From Hippophae tibetana (taxonomy: Eukaryota > Streptophyta > Magnoliopsida > Rosales > Elaeagnaceae), in assembly GCA_037013495.1 (NCBI GenBank), contig CM072810.1, positions 103,258,898 through 103,322,897 of the forward strand: a stretch of DNA of 64,000 bases. The letters run 5' to 3'. The position numbers and the translations under genes are program-made. Below, piece by piece: positions 8,276-21,300 of the stretch. The notes under the pieces were generated by a model. It worked only from the letters and a program-made list of their open reading frames with translations. It was not told the DNA's origin and made no database searches. The stretch's first letter is position 1; each line of letters starts with the position of its first letter.

Positions 8276-11056
8276 AATACATAAGGTATAAAAAGAAAAT
8301 TGACTAGTGAAAATTTGACTACGTTATGGCACAGAAAATTAGGTCACATCTTCATACGGAGAATAAAACAAATTGTGTCTCACAAAATTTTAAACCTTTT
8401 AAATTTCATAGATTTTGATATTTGTGTTAACTCTATAAATGGGAAACAAACTAATAAAATGAGATTTGAAGCCAACGAGACTTTAGAAGTCTTAGAACTT
8501 ATACATATAGATATTTGTGGATTATTTCTTATAGTTGCTTGAAATGGTCAACAATATTTTATAATGTTCATTGATGATTTATCTAGATATGGCTATTTAT
8601 TTCCCATTCATGAAAAGTCAGTTATTGGAAGTGTTAAAAATTATAAAGCTAAAGTTAAGAACCAATTTAGCAAAAAGATCAAAAGTGTTAGATCTGATCG
8701 TGGTGATGAGTACTACGGCAGATATGACAGTTCAGTTGAACAACGTCCAATACCATTTGCTAAGTTCCTAAAGGAATATGGTATCATCCCACAACACACT
8801 ATGTCGGGTTTGCCCATTATAAATTGTGTGGTTGGAAGATGAAACATGACACTTAAGGACATGATAAGAAGTATGCTTTGTTATTCTACCTTAATAGAAT
8901 CTCTCTAGGGAGAAGCTCTTAAGACTACATCATATATCCTTAATAGGATTCTAAATAAAGCAACAACCAAAACCCCTTATGAACTTTGGACGTACAAGAA
9001 TACTAGTTTAAAGCACTTGCATATTTGGTTATGTCCAGCTGATACAAAGCTTTATAGACCTAATGAAAAAAGACTGGACTTAAGGATGGTGAGTTGCTAT
9101 TTCATTGGATATTTTGAAAAATCCAAGGGATACAAGTTTTAAGATCACATATATAAGTCAATTTTTGAATCAGTAAATGCTCGATTCTTTGAGCATGTTG
9201 AGTTTACAGGGGGAAAAATAGTTAGGGATTTTATCTTTGAAAAAGAATATGTTGAAATTCCCACAGTTGCTATTAACATTAATCAGGATCACATTCATGA
9301 TTTTGATCATGACATAACAAATCAAGACAATCTTGAAGAACCTCTTATTCAAAAAATTATTCTAAAAGAACAAACTTTATCACTTTAATAACTCATGCCA
9401 TTGAGAAGATCCACTAAGTAAAGGAGAATTCCAATTCGAGATGAATACATTAAATTTCTCCAAGAACATAAGTTTAATAATGGAGTGATGGAAGAAGATC
9501 CTATTAACTTTCCTCAAGCCATGGAAAATCCTATCTCTCAAAAGTAGATTGATACCATAAATGAGAAGATTAAGTCCATCAAGGACAATGACATGTGGGA
9601 TCTTGTCCCATTGCCAAAAGGTACAAAACCCATTGATTGTATATGAATATTTAAAATTAAGAGGATTTGAAAAGCGATGTGGAAAGATACATGGCTCGTC
9701 TTGTCACACAGGGCTTTACACAAAAAGAAAGTATCGATTATAAAGAGACTTTTTCTCCAGTTTCTTCGAAAGACTCTTTGAGGATTATAATGGAATTAAT
9801 GGTTCATTTCAATTTCGAGTTACATCAGATGGGTGTAAAGATGACATTTCTTAATGGTGACATTGATGAGACGATCTATATGATGCAACTAGAAAACTTT
9901 ATATTGGGAGACCCAAAAAATATGGTTTGCAAACTTAAGAAATCAATCTATGGGCTTAAGCAAGACTCTCAACAATAGAATTTTAAGTTTCATCAAGTGA
10001 TTATCTCGTTTGGTTTTGAGATTAATTTATTCAATGATTACATATACCATAAGTTCTGTGGGAGCAAGTATATTTTTTGATTTTATATGTCGATGATATT
10101 TTGCTTTCCAATAATGATATAGGCTTATTGCATGAAACCAAAATATTTCTAGCTAATAATTTTAAGATAAAAGATCTTGAGGAGGCCTCTTTAGTGTCAG
10201 GCATATAGATATTTCGAAATTTCTTTTAGAGTGTTTTAAAATTATAAAAAAAGAGCTATATTGAAAAGATTCTCAAGAGATATGGCATGTAGAATTACAA
10301 ACCAACTGATATCCTACTACTAAGAGAGAGAAATTTAGTCTCAGTTAGTGCCATAAGAATGAAAATGCACAAGATTCCTTATGTGTCAATAGTATGGAGT
10401 TTAATGTATACTCAGGTATGTAAACGTCCAAATATTGCATACATTGTTGGGATATTGGGTAGATATTAAGCAGCCTAGGATCAGACCATTGAAACGTAAC
10501 AAAACAGGTATTGTGGTACTTACAGAGAATAAAAGACTATATGCTAATGTATCAAAGGTCAAATCAACTTGAGATTATTGGGTATATTGACTCTGATTTT
10601 ACTGGATGTCAATATAGTATGAAATCTATGTTGGGTTATGTCTAAGTGCTAGTTGGGGTGTACTATCTCTTGGAAGATTACTAAACAATCTCTTATAACC
10701 TCTTCTACTATGGCGGCAGAATTCATAGCATGTTATGAAGCATCCAATCATGAAATATGGTTGAGAAATTTTGTCACCTGCTCATAGTATATGATATTAA
10801 AAGATCACTTAAAGTTTTTTGTGACAATAAGTCAACAATACTATATTCCACTAACAATAGTAGCTCAACGAAATCGAAATATATAAATATAAAGTTCTTG
10901 GCTGTCAAAGAAAGAGGCCAAAATGGACAGGTATCTATAGAGCACATTGGTATCAACTCCATGATTGCGGATCTACTTACTAAAGGATTTCCACTCAAAG
11001 TGTTTAAGCATACTGCTTGTATGAGTGTTATGTCATTTGAGGATATTCAGTGTTAG

Positions 11057-13888
11057 TAAGAGTTTATAATTTTAAATATTTCTTTGATATAGACACACTT
11101 TCATTTATTTTAGTTTATGAATATTTTGAAATTATTTTCTACAAAAATAAAGTTTTTAGTTTATTTACACTTTGATTTTATATATGGTTTGATCTTACCA
11201 AGATTTAAGATTTGACTAATAGGAAATAGATATATTGAGATCACATTACATAAAATTTTTATGCTACACATTCATATCATGATCTATGACATTCAATTGT
11301 ATCAAGTTTAATAAATGGAGGCACACAATGAATTTTTACCCATTCGTGACAGACCTAATCAAACAAAATGGACCCGACAATGTTTGCAAATAAATATATA
11401 AATTACTCCCCCTATAAAATTAACCTTTGATTACTCTCCTTAACAAAATTAATTTTTTGAATTAAAAACTTATAGTAATTATGAAAAGTCTATTTACCCA
11501 TTGAACTTTCACGATCATTAACCTATTTACCAAGCTAATTAACATACAAGAGATAGGTTAAGTAAGAAAAAAAAACTACATATTTATATCAAACCTTTTT
11601 TTCCATATTGATTCATTTTCTTTATCAATATTATATTATATTAAGATAATAAAATATATAATATAATTTATTTCATCACTATTAATATAACAGAATTTTA
11701 TAAATATTGTCATGGATTTATAATAATTTTTTATTAATTATAAAATAACAATATTTCAAAAGAATTAAAAATAAAATTTTATTTAATTTTATAATAATTC
11801 AAAATAGCTTTCTTGTACTGATTAATTTAGATCACCATAATAAATGACTAATTAATAATTTTTCTTATATAATTAATTTTTACGAAACAAGAGGGGTGGA
11901 CAAATGAAACAGAAAACCGAAAGTTGATCGACCGAATCAAATCGAGCATAAGTCTCCATTCATTAAACTTGAAATCTAATTTATTTCGAAGAGTTTAAGT
12001 TTCTAGGGATAAAAAAAATAACAACTCAAAACGGTTGTCATTTTTAATTACTTCTTAAAAATAAGGATCTTACACAAAAGTAGTTATACTTTGTTTAAGA
12101 AGATATTTTAAATTTACTTGATACAATCGTAAATAAATATTTTAATAAATTATAATTTTTTTGTTTGAGGGAAAACCATTATTCTAAGACTCTTCAAAAA
12201 TAAAAATGCATATCTAAAATAAAGGATTGATACTTTTAGACAATTTGTATTTTTATTTTGGTATTTTTTATCCTTATTTTTAATTAAGATATATAAAATA
12301 TATTTATTTAAGTTATTGATATATATTTTTTAACTAAATTTAACAGTATTTTGATAACTAAGAGGTATCAATTATTACCGATTATTATTAAAATTAATCA
12401 AATATGTACAAATAACTTAAATTAGTATAATTCATGTGACTAGTTGAGAATAATAGTAAAAAATGATATAAAAATAAGAATATAGATTGTACAAAGATAA
12501 TTATCTCAAAAATGAAGTTCGTGATTGATATAAATATTATTTATAACTAATATTAAAATGGACAAAAATAAGAATCTATAATTATAATGTAAATTTAAAA
12601 CAAGAAAAAAAATATTAACTTATTAATAATACATATTTATTGATCGTTTTAAATCTTAAACTCTAAATCTTATTTTTATTTTTTAAACCATACATTTTAA
12701 TTATTAAATATATTATTTTTATCTTTTTAATTGTTAGATATAAATGCACATATATTTGGTATTTTACTCTCATAAATAAACATGATAAGTGTTAAAATAC
12801 TTGAATTTTGACAAATAAGTTTAAAAAATAGAAATATATATCAAAAAATAAACTTATTAATATCATAAAAGTATTTTTATTCAAGAATTTTCACTTAAGT
12901 TTTTTTAAATATAAATAATAAAATATTTCATTATTTTAAAATATAATAACAATTTTTTGAAATATATATATTAGTCAAGTTTACATAGGTTACACGTGTT
13001 AATTTATGTTAATATTATTTATTATAAATATAATTTTTGATATTTTATATTATAAAAAATAGCATCATTTTTGTAATATATATCTTTAATTTTAATAAAA
13101 TAATACAAAATATTTATGAAAAATTAATATAATATTTAATAAATTTTTTGAGATAATTATGATAATTGTTTATGTTACTTATGATAAATAACCTTCTATT
13201 AAAAAATAATAATTATAATACTTTAAAAGATAATCGTTAATATTTTAATTAATAATAATTTATTTGATAAAAAATTTAAGATAATTAATCTTAAAAGAGG
13301 TATTTATATTATTCAAGATAAATAATTTTGTATAAAATATAAATATAATTGTTAATATTTAATAATTTATTACTTATTTAATAAAAAATAAAAATCTTAA
13401 ATAAATTTTAAAATAACTAAGGTAATAGTAATAGTTATTTTATCTGAGCAATTTTATCCCAAAAATATATAAGGCGTGATTTAGAGTTTGATATATTGTA
13501 TATATATTATAGATTAAAGTTCAAATCATACCTTAATTTTTTATGAACAATAATATTTTTAATTTTTATAATAAAAATATTTAATTTTTGCTTTATTTAT
13601 TTATTTTTAAGAAATGAGTTTTGTAAACATTAATTATTAATAGTATAATATATTAAGTAAATTTTCTTACAGTTTTTTATTTTTAAAATACATATCCTTC
13701 GTTTAAGTTTACTAACACCGTAGTTTAACTTTTCAAACAAAATAATACTTGAAAAATGTTAAATCTTTAAATTAATAATTAGAGATCATGTTGACATCAC
13801 TTGTATATAAATAAATATGAAAAAAGATAATATATTAAATTATTAATGCATTAAATTTTTTAAATAATACTTAAAAATATAAAGGTCA
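11057..13888. other. AT-rich intergenic DNA
   Basis: No coding region recognised. The first 300 bases may be the 3' untranslated end of Copia copy A, but I found no 3' LTR. The rest is very AT-rich with many short near-repeats of TTTAAT/ATTAAT type and no element I can delimit. Confidence 0.6.
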
Positions 13889-13903
13889 ACTAATATCGTA
13901 ATT

Positions 13904-14070
13904 TGAGAATCACATATGGTTCAACTGGTAGATGTGCAAGGCCTCGCGTTCGAATCTCATCGAAGCATCCTAGATACTTAATTCGGACAAAGCAAGCTTA
14001 GTTCGGTCGAAGATAGATCTCTTAAAAATTGACTCTCTTCCCACCTCTTTGATGTAAAAAAAAAAAAAAA
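13904..14070 (+). mobile_element. tRNA-derived SINE with target-site duplication
   Basis: A 167-base insertion with the layout of a plant SINE. Near its 5' end it has an RNA polymerase III A-box-like TGGTTCAACTGG (from 13917) and a B-box-like GTTCGAATC (about 13948-13956), then a tRNA-unrelated body and a terminal A run of about 15. It is flanked by a 15-base target-site duplication, ACTAATATCGTAATT (13889-13903) and ACTAATATTGTAATT (14071-14085), with one mismatch. It encodes no protein and would depend on LINE machinery. Confidence 0.9.
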
Positions 14071-14085
14071 ACTAATATTGTAATT

Positions 14086-15119
14086 AGTTTCATAATATCT
14101 CAATTTTTTTATAAATATTATTTTTACAATTTCTTTTCGATGAATAGAGATGTTTCAAAATTTTGAAACGAAGATATATTGCAAAATCATGTTATTTGCA
14201 AGTAATTTTTATTGGTTTTATGTTTTTTCCTATTTCTATATTAATTGTGTCTCATTTATTTAATTTAAATAGGGTATAAATATTGTTATTTTTACATGAT
14301 AAATAATATCATTTATTACAAAAAGCTTACTATTTTTAGAATTCAATTTCTTCACCGTAAGTCAACTAACTTGTAATTTTTAAAAGAAAATATATTGAAT
14401 AAGGGGTAAAATGAATAAAAATAAAAAAATTAACATCTGTATTTAAAAAGTCGAGTATAGCAAAAATAACTATTTCTATTGCATGTGTTGATTGCATGAA
14501 AAAATTGTATTAAATTAAAACTTTTTTTAAATATAGATATCATTAAAAAATCAATTAATAATTAGAGTGAAAAAAAGAAACTAGAAATAAAATAAAGATC
14601 TTATTAAATAAAATAAGAGTAAATAGCGGATTAAAATTGTCTATTTTTAACTAATTTGAATATAATATGATCGATTTGAATTTTTTTAATTCAAATACAA
14701 TCCGAATAATTAAATATCATCCATTATAAAATAAAATATATATTTATTTATAATTTAATAGAAATTTGATTTAAATTCGATACAACGTATTATAAAATCT
14801 ATAAATCCGAATCCACACAGATGTTATATTTTTAAATTTGAATCTAATCCAACTACAATGTCCATAAGTTAATCTCGAGATCAACGTGTAAGCCCCCGTC
14901 TCACCTATTAAGTTAATCTCGAGATCTCAAAACTTTATTAAGATAAAAGGAAGACAATGTCCATAAATTACACGTGAATTATTCCACTACATTATTTTGG
15001 TACAAATTACAATCAATATTTATGACCAAAATCTATTTCCAGTTCATCGGCTTATTATTTCAAGAATTAGCAACTAGAGACTGAGGATACATAAGAAAAA
15101 AACGAAAAGGAATTAGAAA
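14086..15119. other. AT-rich intergenic DNA with a small exact repeat
   Basis: No gene seen. The 17-base AAGTTAATCTCGAGATC occurs at 14866-14882 and again at 14910-14926, and CAATGTCCATAA occurs near 14857 and 14956, so a segment of about 45-100 bases looks locally duplicated. Confidence 0.6.
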
Positions 15120-15125
15120 ATTTAC

Positions 15126-15181
15126 AGTGAGGTCAGTTATCCACCATCTAGTAGTAATGCTAATTGTTCCAGTTGCTAAAC
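15126..15181 (-). other. Possible orphan exon, unknown product
   Basis: On the minus strand a 56-base segment is bounded by TTGCAG before it and GTAAAT after it, and reads GLATGTISITTRWWITDLT in one frame. The composition is less AT-rich than the surroundings. I could not connect it to neighbouring exons and cannot name a family. It may be an exon of a decayed gene or chance. Confidence 0.2.
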
Positions 15182-16260
15182 CTGCAATCATAAACATTTA
15201 GTGTTAATTTAGAGGCAATGATCATGATAAAATAAAATAAAGGAATAGAGCATGACTTAGACTATGAAAAGTCTTATCATCTCAACTTGATACGGGTATC
15301 AAGTAATGTGGCCGAAAACTATTGGACTTAGTTTTATTATCCAATGAAGTTTACCATGTTAGTTGTAAACACATCACAAGTTGTGATGAATAGAAGTGCT
15401 CTTTCTAGTGGGGTTCTCCAAAAACACACTTCGATCATTTTGAATAGCTAAAAGCCTCTTAGGAAGACAAATATACAATGCAGGCAACAACATAATAACA
15501 GATAATTATTCAATTTTATATTCAAATTTGCTGATATCTTCATACTTGCCTCTAAAGCAATAGAGTAAAATCCTCCCTACTGTAATTATAGTAACTGAAG
15601 ATAACAACCTGCATCCAAACACAGAAAATGAGTAAATTCTAAGGGGAAAGAAGCAAAAGGCTGGAAAACCTGGAAAGCTTATTGAGAAGAGCATAAAAAC
15701 AATGGTTTTGAAAGGGGTGAAATGCCCTTACTTGAGACTGCCATCCCTTTGCCCTCCGACATAACATCAACTGGAACAATCTCCCTTCATATTATTTACA
15801 ACATAAAGCTTCCTCACGAATTGACAGCTTCCCATCCTTAGGTTGTACACGAAATGTGGAGTGATAAACACACACTTGGTATATGTTTGGCCGTTTATTT
15901 ATATACATCTATCAGATCTTTGGCCATGTTCTTGGTGAAACAAATCAAACCTACAAGCACTGGACTTTTTATACGGAAGCCTTAAGCAACAACAAAAACA
16001 TGTTTCAACATTTCACATAGAATAAACCATCGTGGCACAGAACGGTGCAGGCCAGGGAGCCAATTTGGCACCTTACGAAAATCCATGAAGCAGTAGTCGT
16101 GGTCACAATCCCTTGGTGAATGCCAGACTGATTTAATAGATATACCCAGTTCAGCTTCTTTCTTTTCCTCCAAGTTTCATAGTCTAGCACAGACCAATTT
16201 CTTGGTTTTCTTAAGAGTTATTTTTTTATTTTATTTTTTTTTCCAACCACTTTGGACTAT
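15182..16260 (-). other. 3' flank and probable 3' UTR of the CW zinc-finger gene
   Basis: Moderately complex sequence downstream of the stop at 16261-16263 on the minus strand. The part next to the stop is probably the 3' untranslated region. No convincing coding exon was seen apart from the weak candidate at 15126-15181. Confidence 0.4.
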
Positions 16261-18336
16261 TTAGCTGCTAATGATATCCATTGCAATCCGGACCATGTGT
16301 ACAAATCCATCTATATCTTGGAAGTTATAATCAAGGGCCCTTTTAATAGAAGTAATTCCCTTCTCATGCTTGGCTTCTGGCATGCTTAGATGAGCAGAAG
16401 AAAAAGCTATTCGTGATTTCCTTGATGCTTCCATTGCAAAATTTACATCCTGTGCCTGAAATGAATCGAAAATTATTATGACAATGCTCACTGTCATCTA
16501 TAATTACTATGTTTAAAGACTGATATAAACCCATCTTATTTCACTAAGAGCAGATGAATCTATAATATAAACAAACAATAAGTGACTAATATGTTTTGTT
16601 GATGATCAGTGAAATCAATACAATACCCATAACATAGACTAGAGATGTAAAGTGGGTTGTCTCATCTCATCTTATGTCTCATTAAATGTTTCTAATGGAC
16701 TCATGGTATAGTATTATCTCATTTCATTTAAGTATCATCTCATCTTATTTTATTTTATTTTATTTTATTTAGATTGTAACTCTAATATACCTAATTTTAA
16801 ACATATGTTGTATCATTTTTTTTATTAAACTTATATTATATATTATCATTTATCATATTTTCTATTCTAACTTTTCTAACTCCCAAGTCACTTATTGTCA
16901 TATAACATGATGTCATCTGATGGTCAATCCACCAAATGTTCTTTCAGATATACTTTCTTTTAAGTATAAAATTTGGAGTTTTCATGAGAGGTCTAGTCAC
17001 ATACAAAATTGAGTAATCTGACAAAACTGGGTTGACTTCTGGCAGCAATGACATGGTTAGGAGCAACTTGCGGAGAGCTAACACCCTTAGGTAAGGTGAC
17101 CTTGTCAACTGTGTTAAGGTTGTTTAAATTATCGACATCAGAAGCAGAAGAAGAAGGAGATTCACCTGATAAGGAGACAAGTAGGAATGATATTAGTAAC
17201 CAAAAGATTGAAAAAAATAAAAATAAATAAGTAAATAAATCTCTTGCAACTAGAGAAACAGCTCAAAAACTGGGAAGATAACCCCTACGAAGAAAAAAGG
17301 AAGAATATTTTGCATTAAAGGGGAAAGGGCTCATTGTATTCGAATCTGAAAGACAAAAATTAAAAAAAATGACTTCATGCCAAATGATATATCCTATATA
17401 ATTTAAATCAAGAATCCAAAAATACCTTGAAGCTGGCAATATTTCACTGCAGCTACCATATGTTGTTATAGAAATGATTAGGTAAACATATTACAAAATT
17501 TTGTCTTCAATAATAGGATCCATAACATATTTTGTAATCAAAGTTAGTTCTCATCTCAAAATAATTTCTTTGAATGCTTAAATTTGAGGTTTATCACAAA
17601 CATTCTTGAAGTGAACCAACACTTATCTACTTTTATCACGGTTAGTAGAGGTTCTTCTGTTGAACATTAGTTATTTTTTATTTTTAATATTACTTTTATG
17701 GATGATTTTGCAAATTTATGAAAAAATTATATATATATACCCGGAGGAACCACTTGTAGAGATGACTGCAGCTCATTCCGATCCCTGTTGGCACTCACAT
17801 GTGAGGAATAAACAACCCTCATGTACGCGACCTCCATACATTTGTAGGCCAAAGCAACAGCAGCCATGTCTTTGCGCTTCTCATATTCATGGGCACAGAA
17901 CCTATTGACATGAAAATCAATTAGCAACACAGGAGCAAAGAAATTTCAAGAACTCAAAACACAAGGTGCATTTTAGAAACAATCAGGATTCATGCACGTG
18001 CTTCTCCTTTCGAGAGTGTTACCATGATCTTATGGAAGAAATAATCTGAGCATCATGGCAATGCACATAATAATCCAGCTACAGCTTATAAGCTTAGATG
18101 CATTGGCAAAGGCATGATATATGTACTAATAATTTCACGGTTCCATGAATTGGAGGTTATGGTCTCGCATGCAATGGGTTCAAAAGAATATAATGAATTC
18201 CCAGGCAGCATGAAAGCAGACATGCGTCATGCAGAAGATATAAGATAAAGAACATTCCACACGGGAAGGCAATTTCTGATCAAGGAAAGGGAAAGGAGAC
18301 AAGCTTGGAACTTTATCAGCCCCCTCCCGCTTGTGT

Positions 18337-18367
<31 letters not shown>

Positions 18368-21300
18368 GGGGAAGGTGGGCACGAGGAAAATCATGTTCTA
18401 CATATGCAATAGTATTATCCTCACCATGCATCCTGAGATTTGTGCCATTAGACTTACTCGCACAGTTTTGCAGAGCTGCTATAAATCTGCATGGAAAGGA
18501 TCATGTCATTATGTTTGGCACTCTCACTGCCACTAATTTCCAACAAAGATGCTCCATGAAGAAACTTGAGAGCTGCTTGGAAGTAGAAGGTTGTACTCTC
18601 AGTAGAGCCAGCTTTCTGTAAAAATTTACAAAGAATTAAGGTGAAAAACAAGAGAGAAAGTACTAATCATAAAAATATAATAGGTTAAAACCTTGAGGCG
18701 ATCAGCCAGGTGCTTCAGATCTTTAGCTTCTTTCACAGCATTTGTAGCTGCCTGGCTGGAGGAATCTCTTTTAAGTGGACTTGGGGCATCAAGATCCCTG
18801 GTTCTATGGCCACTCTTTGGGGGATGTCTAGAACTCATGTGCTGAGACTCATTATGATTATCAGCTGTTTTCATATGTTTATGCACTTCCAATGCATCTC
18901 TCTCAGTGGCATCAACTTGTAGACTGCCTGCTCCGTTTTCTTTTCTGGATACAGTAACAGATTGATTGTAATAAGTCTCACTTTGAGCACCTCTTTTGGG
19001 TGGTAAGGGCAGTGGCCTCCCTCCCCCAGAGCCTATCTCCACTTGACCAGTTTTCTCAGAAAGTAACCTCTTAGAAGATTTGTCATCATTGCAGTCTTGA
19101 AACAAATCTGGATTTGGAGTAAAAATAACACCATTTTTGCAACTTGAATCTGCTTTCAGATTTTGAGCATCGCACCATCTAAGATTCAGATAGCTCTCTC
19201 GTTTACTACTCTCACTAGACAGTTCTCCTGTAAAATCTTTCTTTCCAACAAACCTATCGTCAGTTTCATCCAATTTGCTCGCAAACTTCTCGTGAAACTT
19301 GTTTTTGGAATCTTCAGGTTTTACGTCAAAGGAAGATGTGTGCTCATAGAGGTCCTTAAGGTCACCAGAACTTTTTATTTTTCTTATATCTATATCAGAT
19401 TTCAAGTTCCAATTCTTGTCCTTGGACTGTGAGGACCCCTTCCCAGATTTCCTTGGGTGTGGACCATTAGAAACCTGATAATGACACTCATTCTTTCTCT
19501 CCTCATCGCAAAACTTATCAGAAGCCAGAGTTTTAACAGGATGTTCAGTATCTTGGCCTGAACTGTCCACAATACCATTCACACAATGGTGGTTGTCAGA
19601 AGACACCTGTTTCCTAGACAAAGTTGACATTTCACCTTTTCTTCCTGCCTGAGCTTGATCCTTTCCCTCAAAGTCTTCATCAATAAAGCTTTTTCTTGTG
19701 CTACACATGGTGTAATAGCCAACATCACGCGGACCACCTTTCACTTTAAAACCCCCACCTAGTGGTGTAAGCTGTTCAGGATTTGGAATTCTCATAGGTG
19801 ATGATGAAACTGATTCTACTGGAGAACCTTTCACTTCCTGAAAGCTGGATTTGGTTTTGTGGGAACCAGAAACGTTGGAAGAGCTTGAGGTGGCAGCTAA
19901 AGACGTTTGCATGGGTTGCGAATCCCTTTTCAAAGAATCCATACCATCCAAACTCCGCTGGGAAAGATTGCTGGTAAGATCTTGCCCATGTTGATTTTTT
20001 ACATGTCTACTTGCTTTGCCACAACCTTTCCTTGTACTAGACTCTTTCCCATCAGAACTACATATTCTCATTTTCTTTTCCTTTTTGTAATCATTTTCAC
20101 TGAACTCCTTTATAGAAGCCATGCCATCCTGGAAACATGTGATAGGAAGGGACCCATTTTGAAATTCCCTTATTTTCCTCTTTTTTGCATCTCCTCTAAT
20201 TTCAACATCCTCTATATTGAAGTATTCGTCATCCCTAAGAACCTCAGCTTTGACTTTTGATTTCACAAGAGGAACTTGGAGCCTGTCACTTGCATCAGTT
20301 TTTGGGTTCTTTGAAGAACTGTTGGAGTACTTACTACGACCCTTCCCTGCTGATGATGTATGGGCTCCACTGCTTGAGTTAGGATAAATCCTCCCCGCTG
20401 CCCAGCTATGGTCTGATGCCCAATCTTCATCAATAATATTCAGACCTTCACTTTTAATCTTCTTGGAAGCACTAAATGAATCTTGATCAGCATCTCTTTT
20501 CCTTCTTATATCTACATGCTTGGTATCACCTGGGATAAACGTAATCTAGAAGTTAATTATAAGAATAATATTAGCAGTCTCAGCAAAAACAAAAAAATTG
20601 GATCAATAAAATACCTCCATTGATATGAGACTTGGGCACTCTGTTCTTGTCTTTATATTTATGTTTTTGTTTCTCGGAGGCCATGTTGGACTTGCTTACT
20701 TGCTGATCAGATTCATTCACTAGAGGAGAATTGTTGACATCATTCGAACTTCTACTTTTAACTGATGCCTGAGTACTTTTTTTCATAGAGTTTGACAAGT
20801 GAGATGGACTACCTTTACCTGTTACCCTTGTTACTTTTACTCCATGCTTCTTCTTCCCACTGCCAGCAACATCATGTGAACATAAACTTGAAAGGTTTTG
20901 ATCAGGGTGCCTAAAATTAGCCAATGTTGCTGCTGTGGAAAAACCACGAGGATCTCTGTGCAGATTATTTTGACTCTCAGGAGCTGGAGGTTGGTTCAAT
21001 GCAGCTACAGCTTTTGTTGTTTCTGCCTCACTAATATTACACCGGTTCATTCCAGGCCTACATTTTTAAGTAGAGATCAACACTTCAGAGAGAGAAAGAG
21101 AGGGATCGCTGCTTCAGATATTTTTTAATCTATCTAATGTTAAGAACAATCACAATTATAGAAATTTTAAAAAATCACTAAAACAAAACTTACAGCCATG
21201 TAAGCATTCTGCAAAGCCATTTCTCAGGTAAGTCATCTGGATTTTTACCAAGTGGAAGAACCCGCCACTTCTGACACTTCTCACATTGAACCCAATTTTC

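Larger units (their letters stand above)
7100..11056 (+). mobile_element. Decayed Copia (Tnt1-like) polyprotein, copy A
   Basis: Remains of a Ty1/Copia gag-pol reading in the plus direction, broken by stops and frameshifts. In order: gag start with SIPMLNDAKFKSW near 7190; gag segment with TIVKDFLLDIEKRFVKN near 7350; protease-region remnants to 7720; an inserted solo LTR (7726-8275); the GAG-pre-integrase motif LWHRKLGHI at 8324; integrase with FIDDLSRYGYLFPIHEKS at 8567 and a degraded DRGDEYY region near 8698; reverse transcriptase with MTFLNGDIDETIYM near 9841 and the YVDD box near 10087; RNase H with DNKSTILYSTNNSS near 10825 and the C-terminal IADLLTKG near 10967. Similar in domain order and wording to Tnt1-class elements. 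Not active. Confidence 0.9.

Noticed and set aside
13911-13980. A functional tRNA gene
   Set aside because: A- and B-box words are present but the segment cannot be folded into a cloverleaf with an acceptor stem, and it has a SINE tail and target duplication.
18331-18621. Plus-strand frames starting with Cys/Val and Gly runs
   Set aside because: Created by the TG and G repeat in an intron; not a protein.
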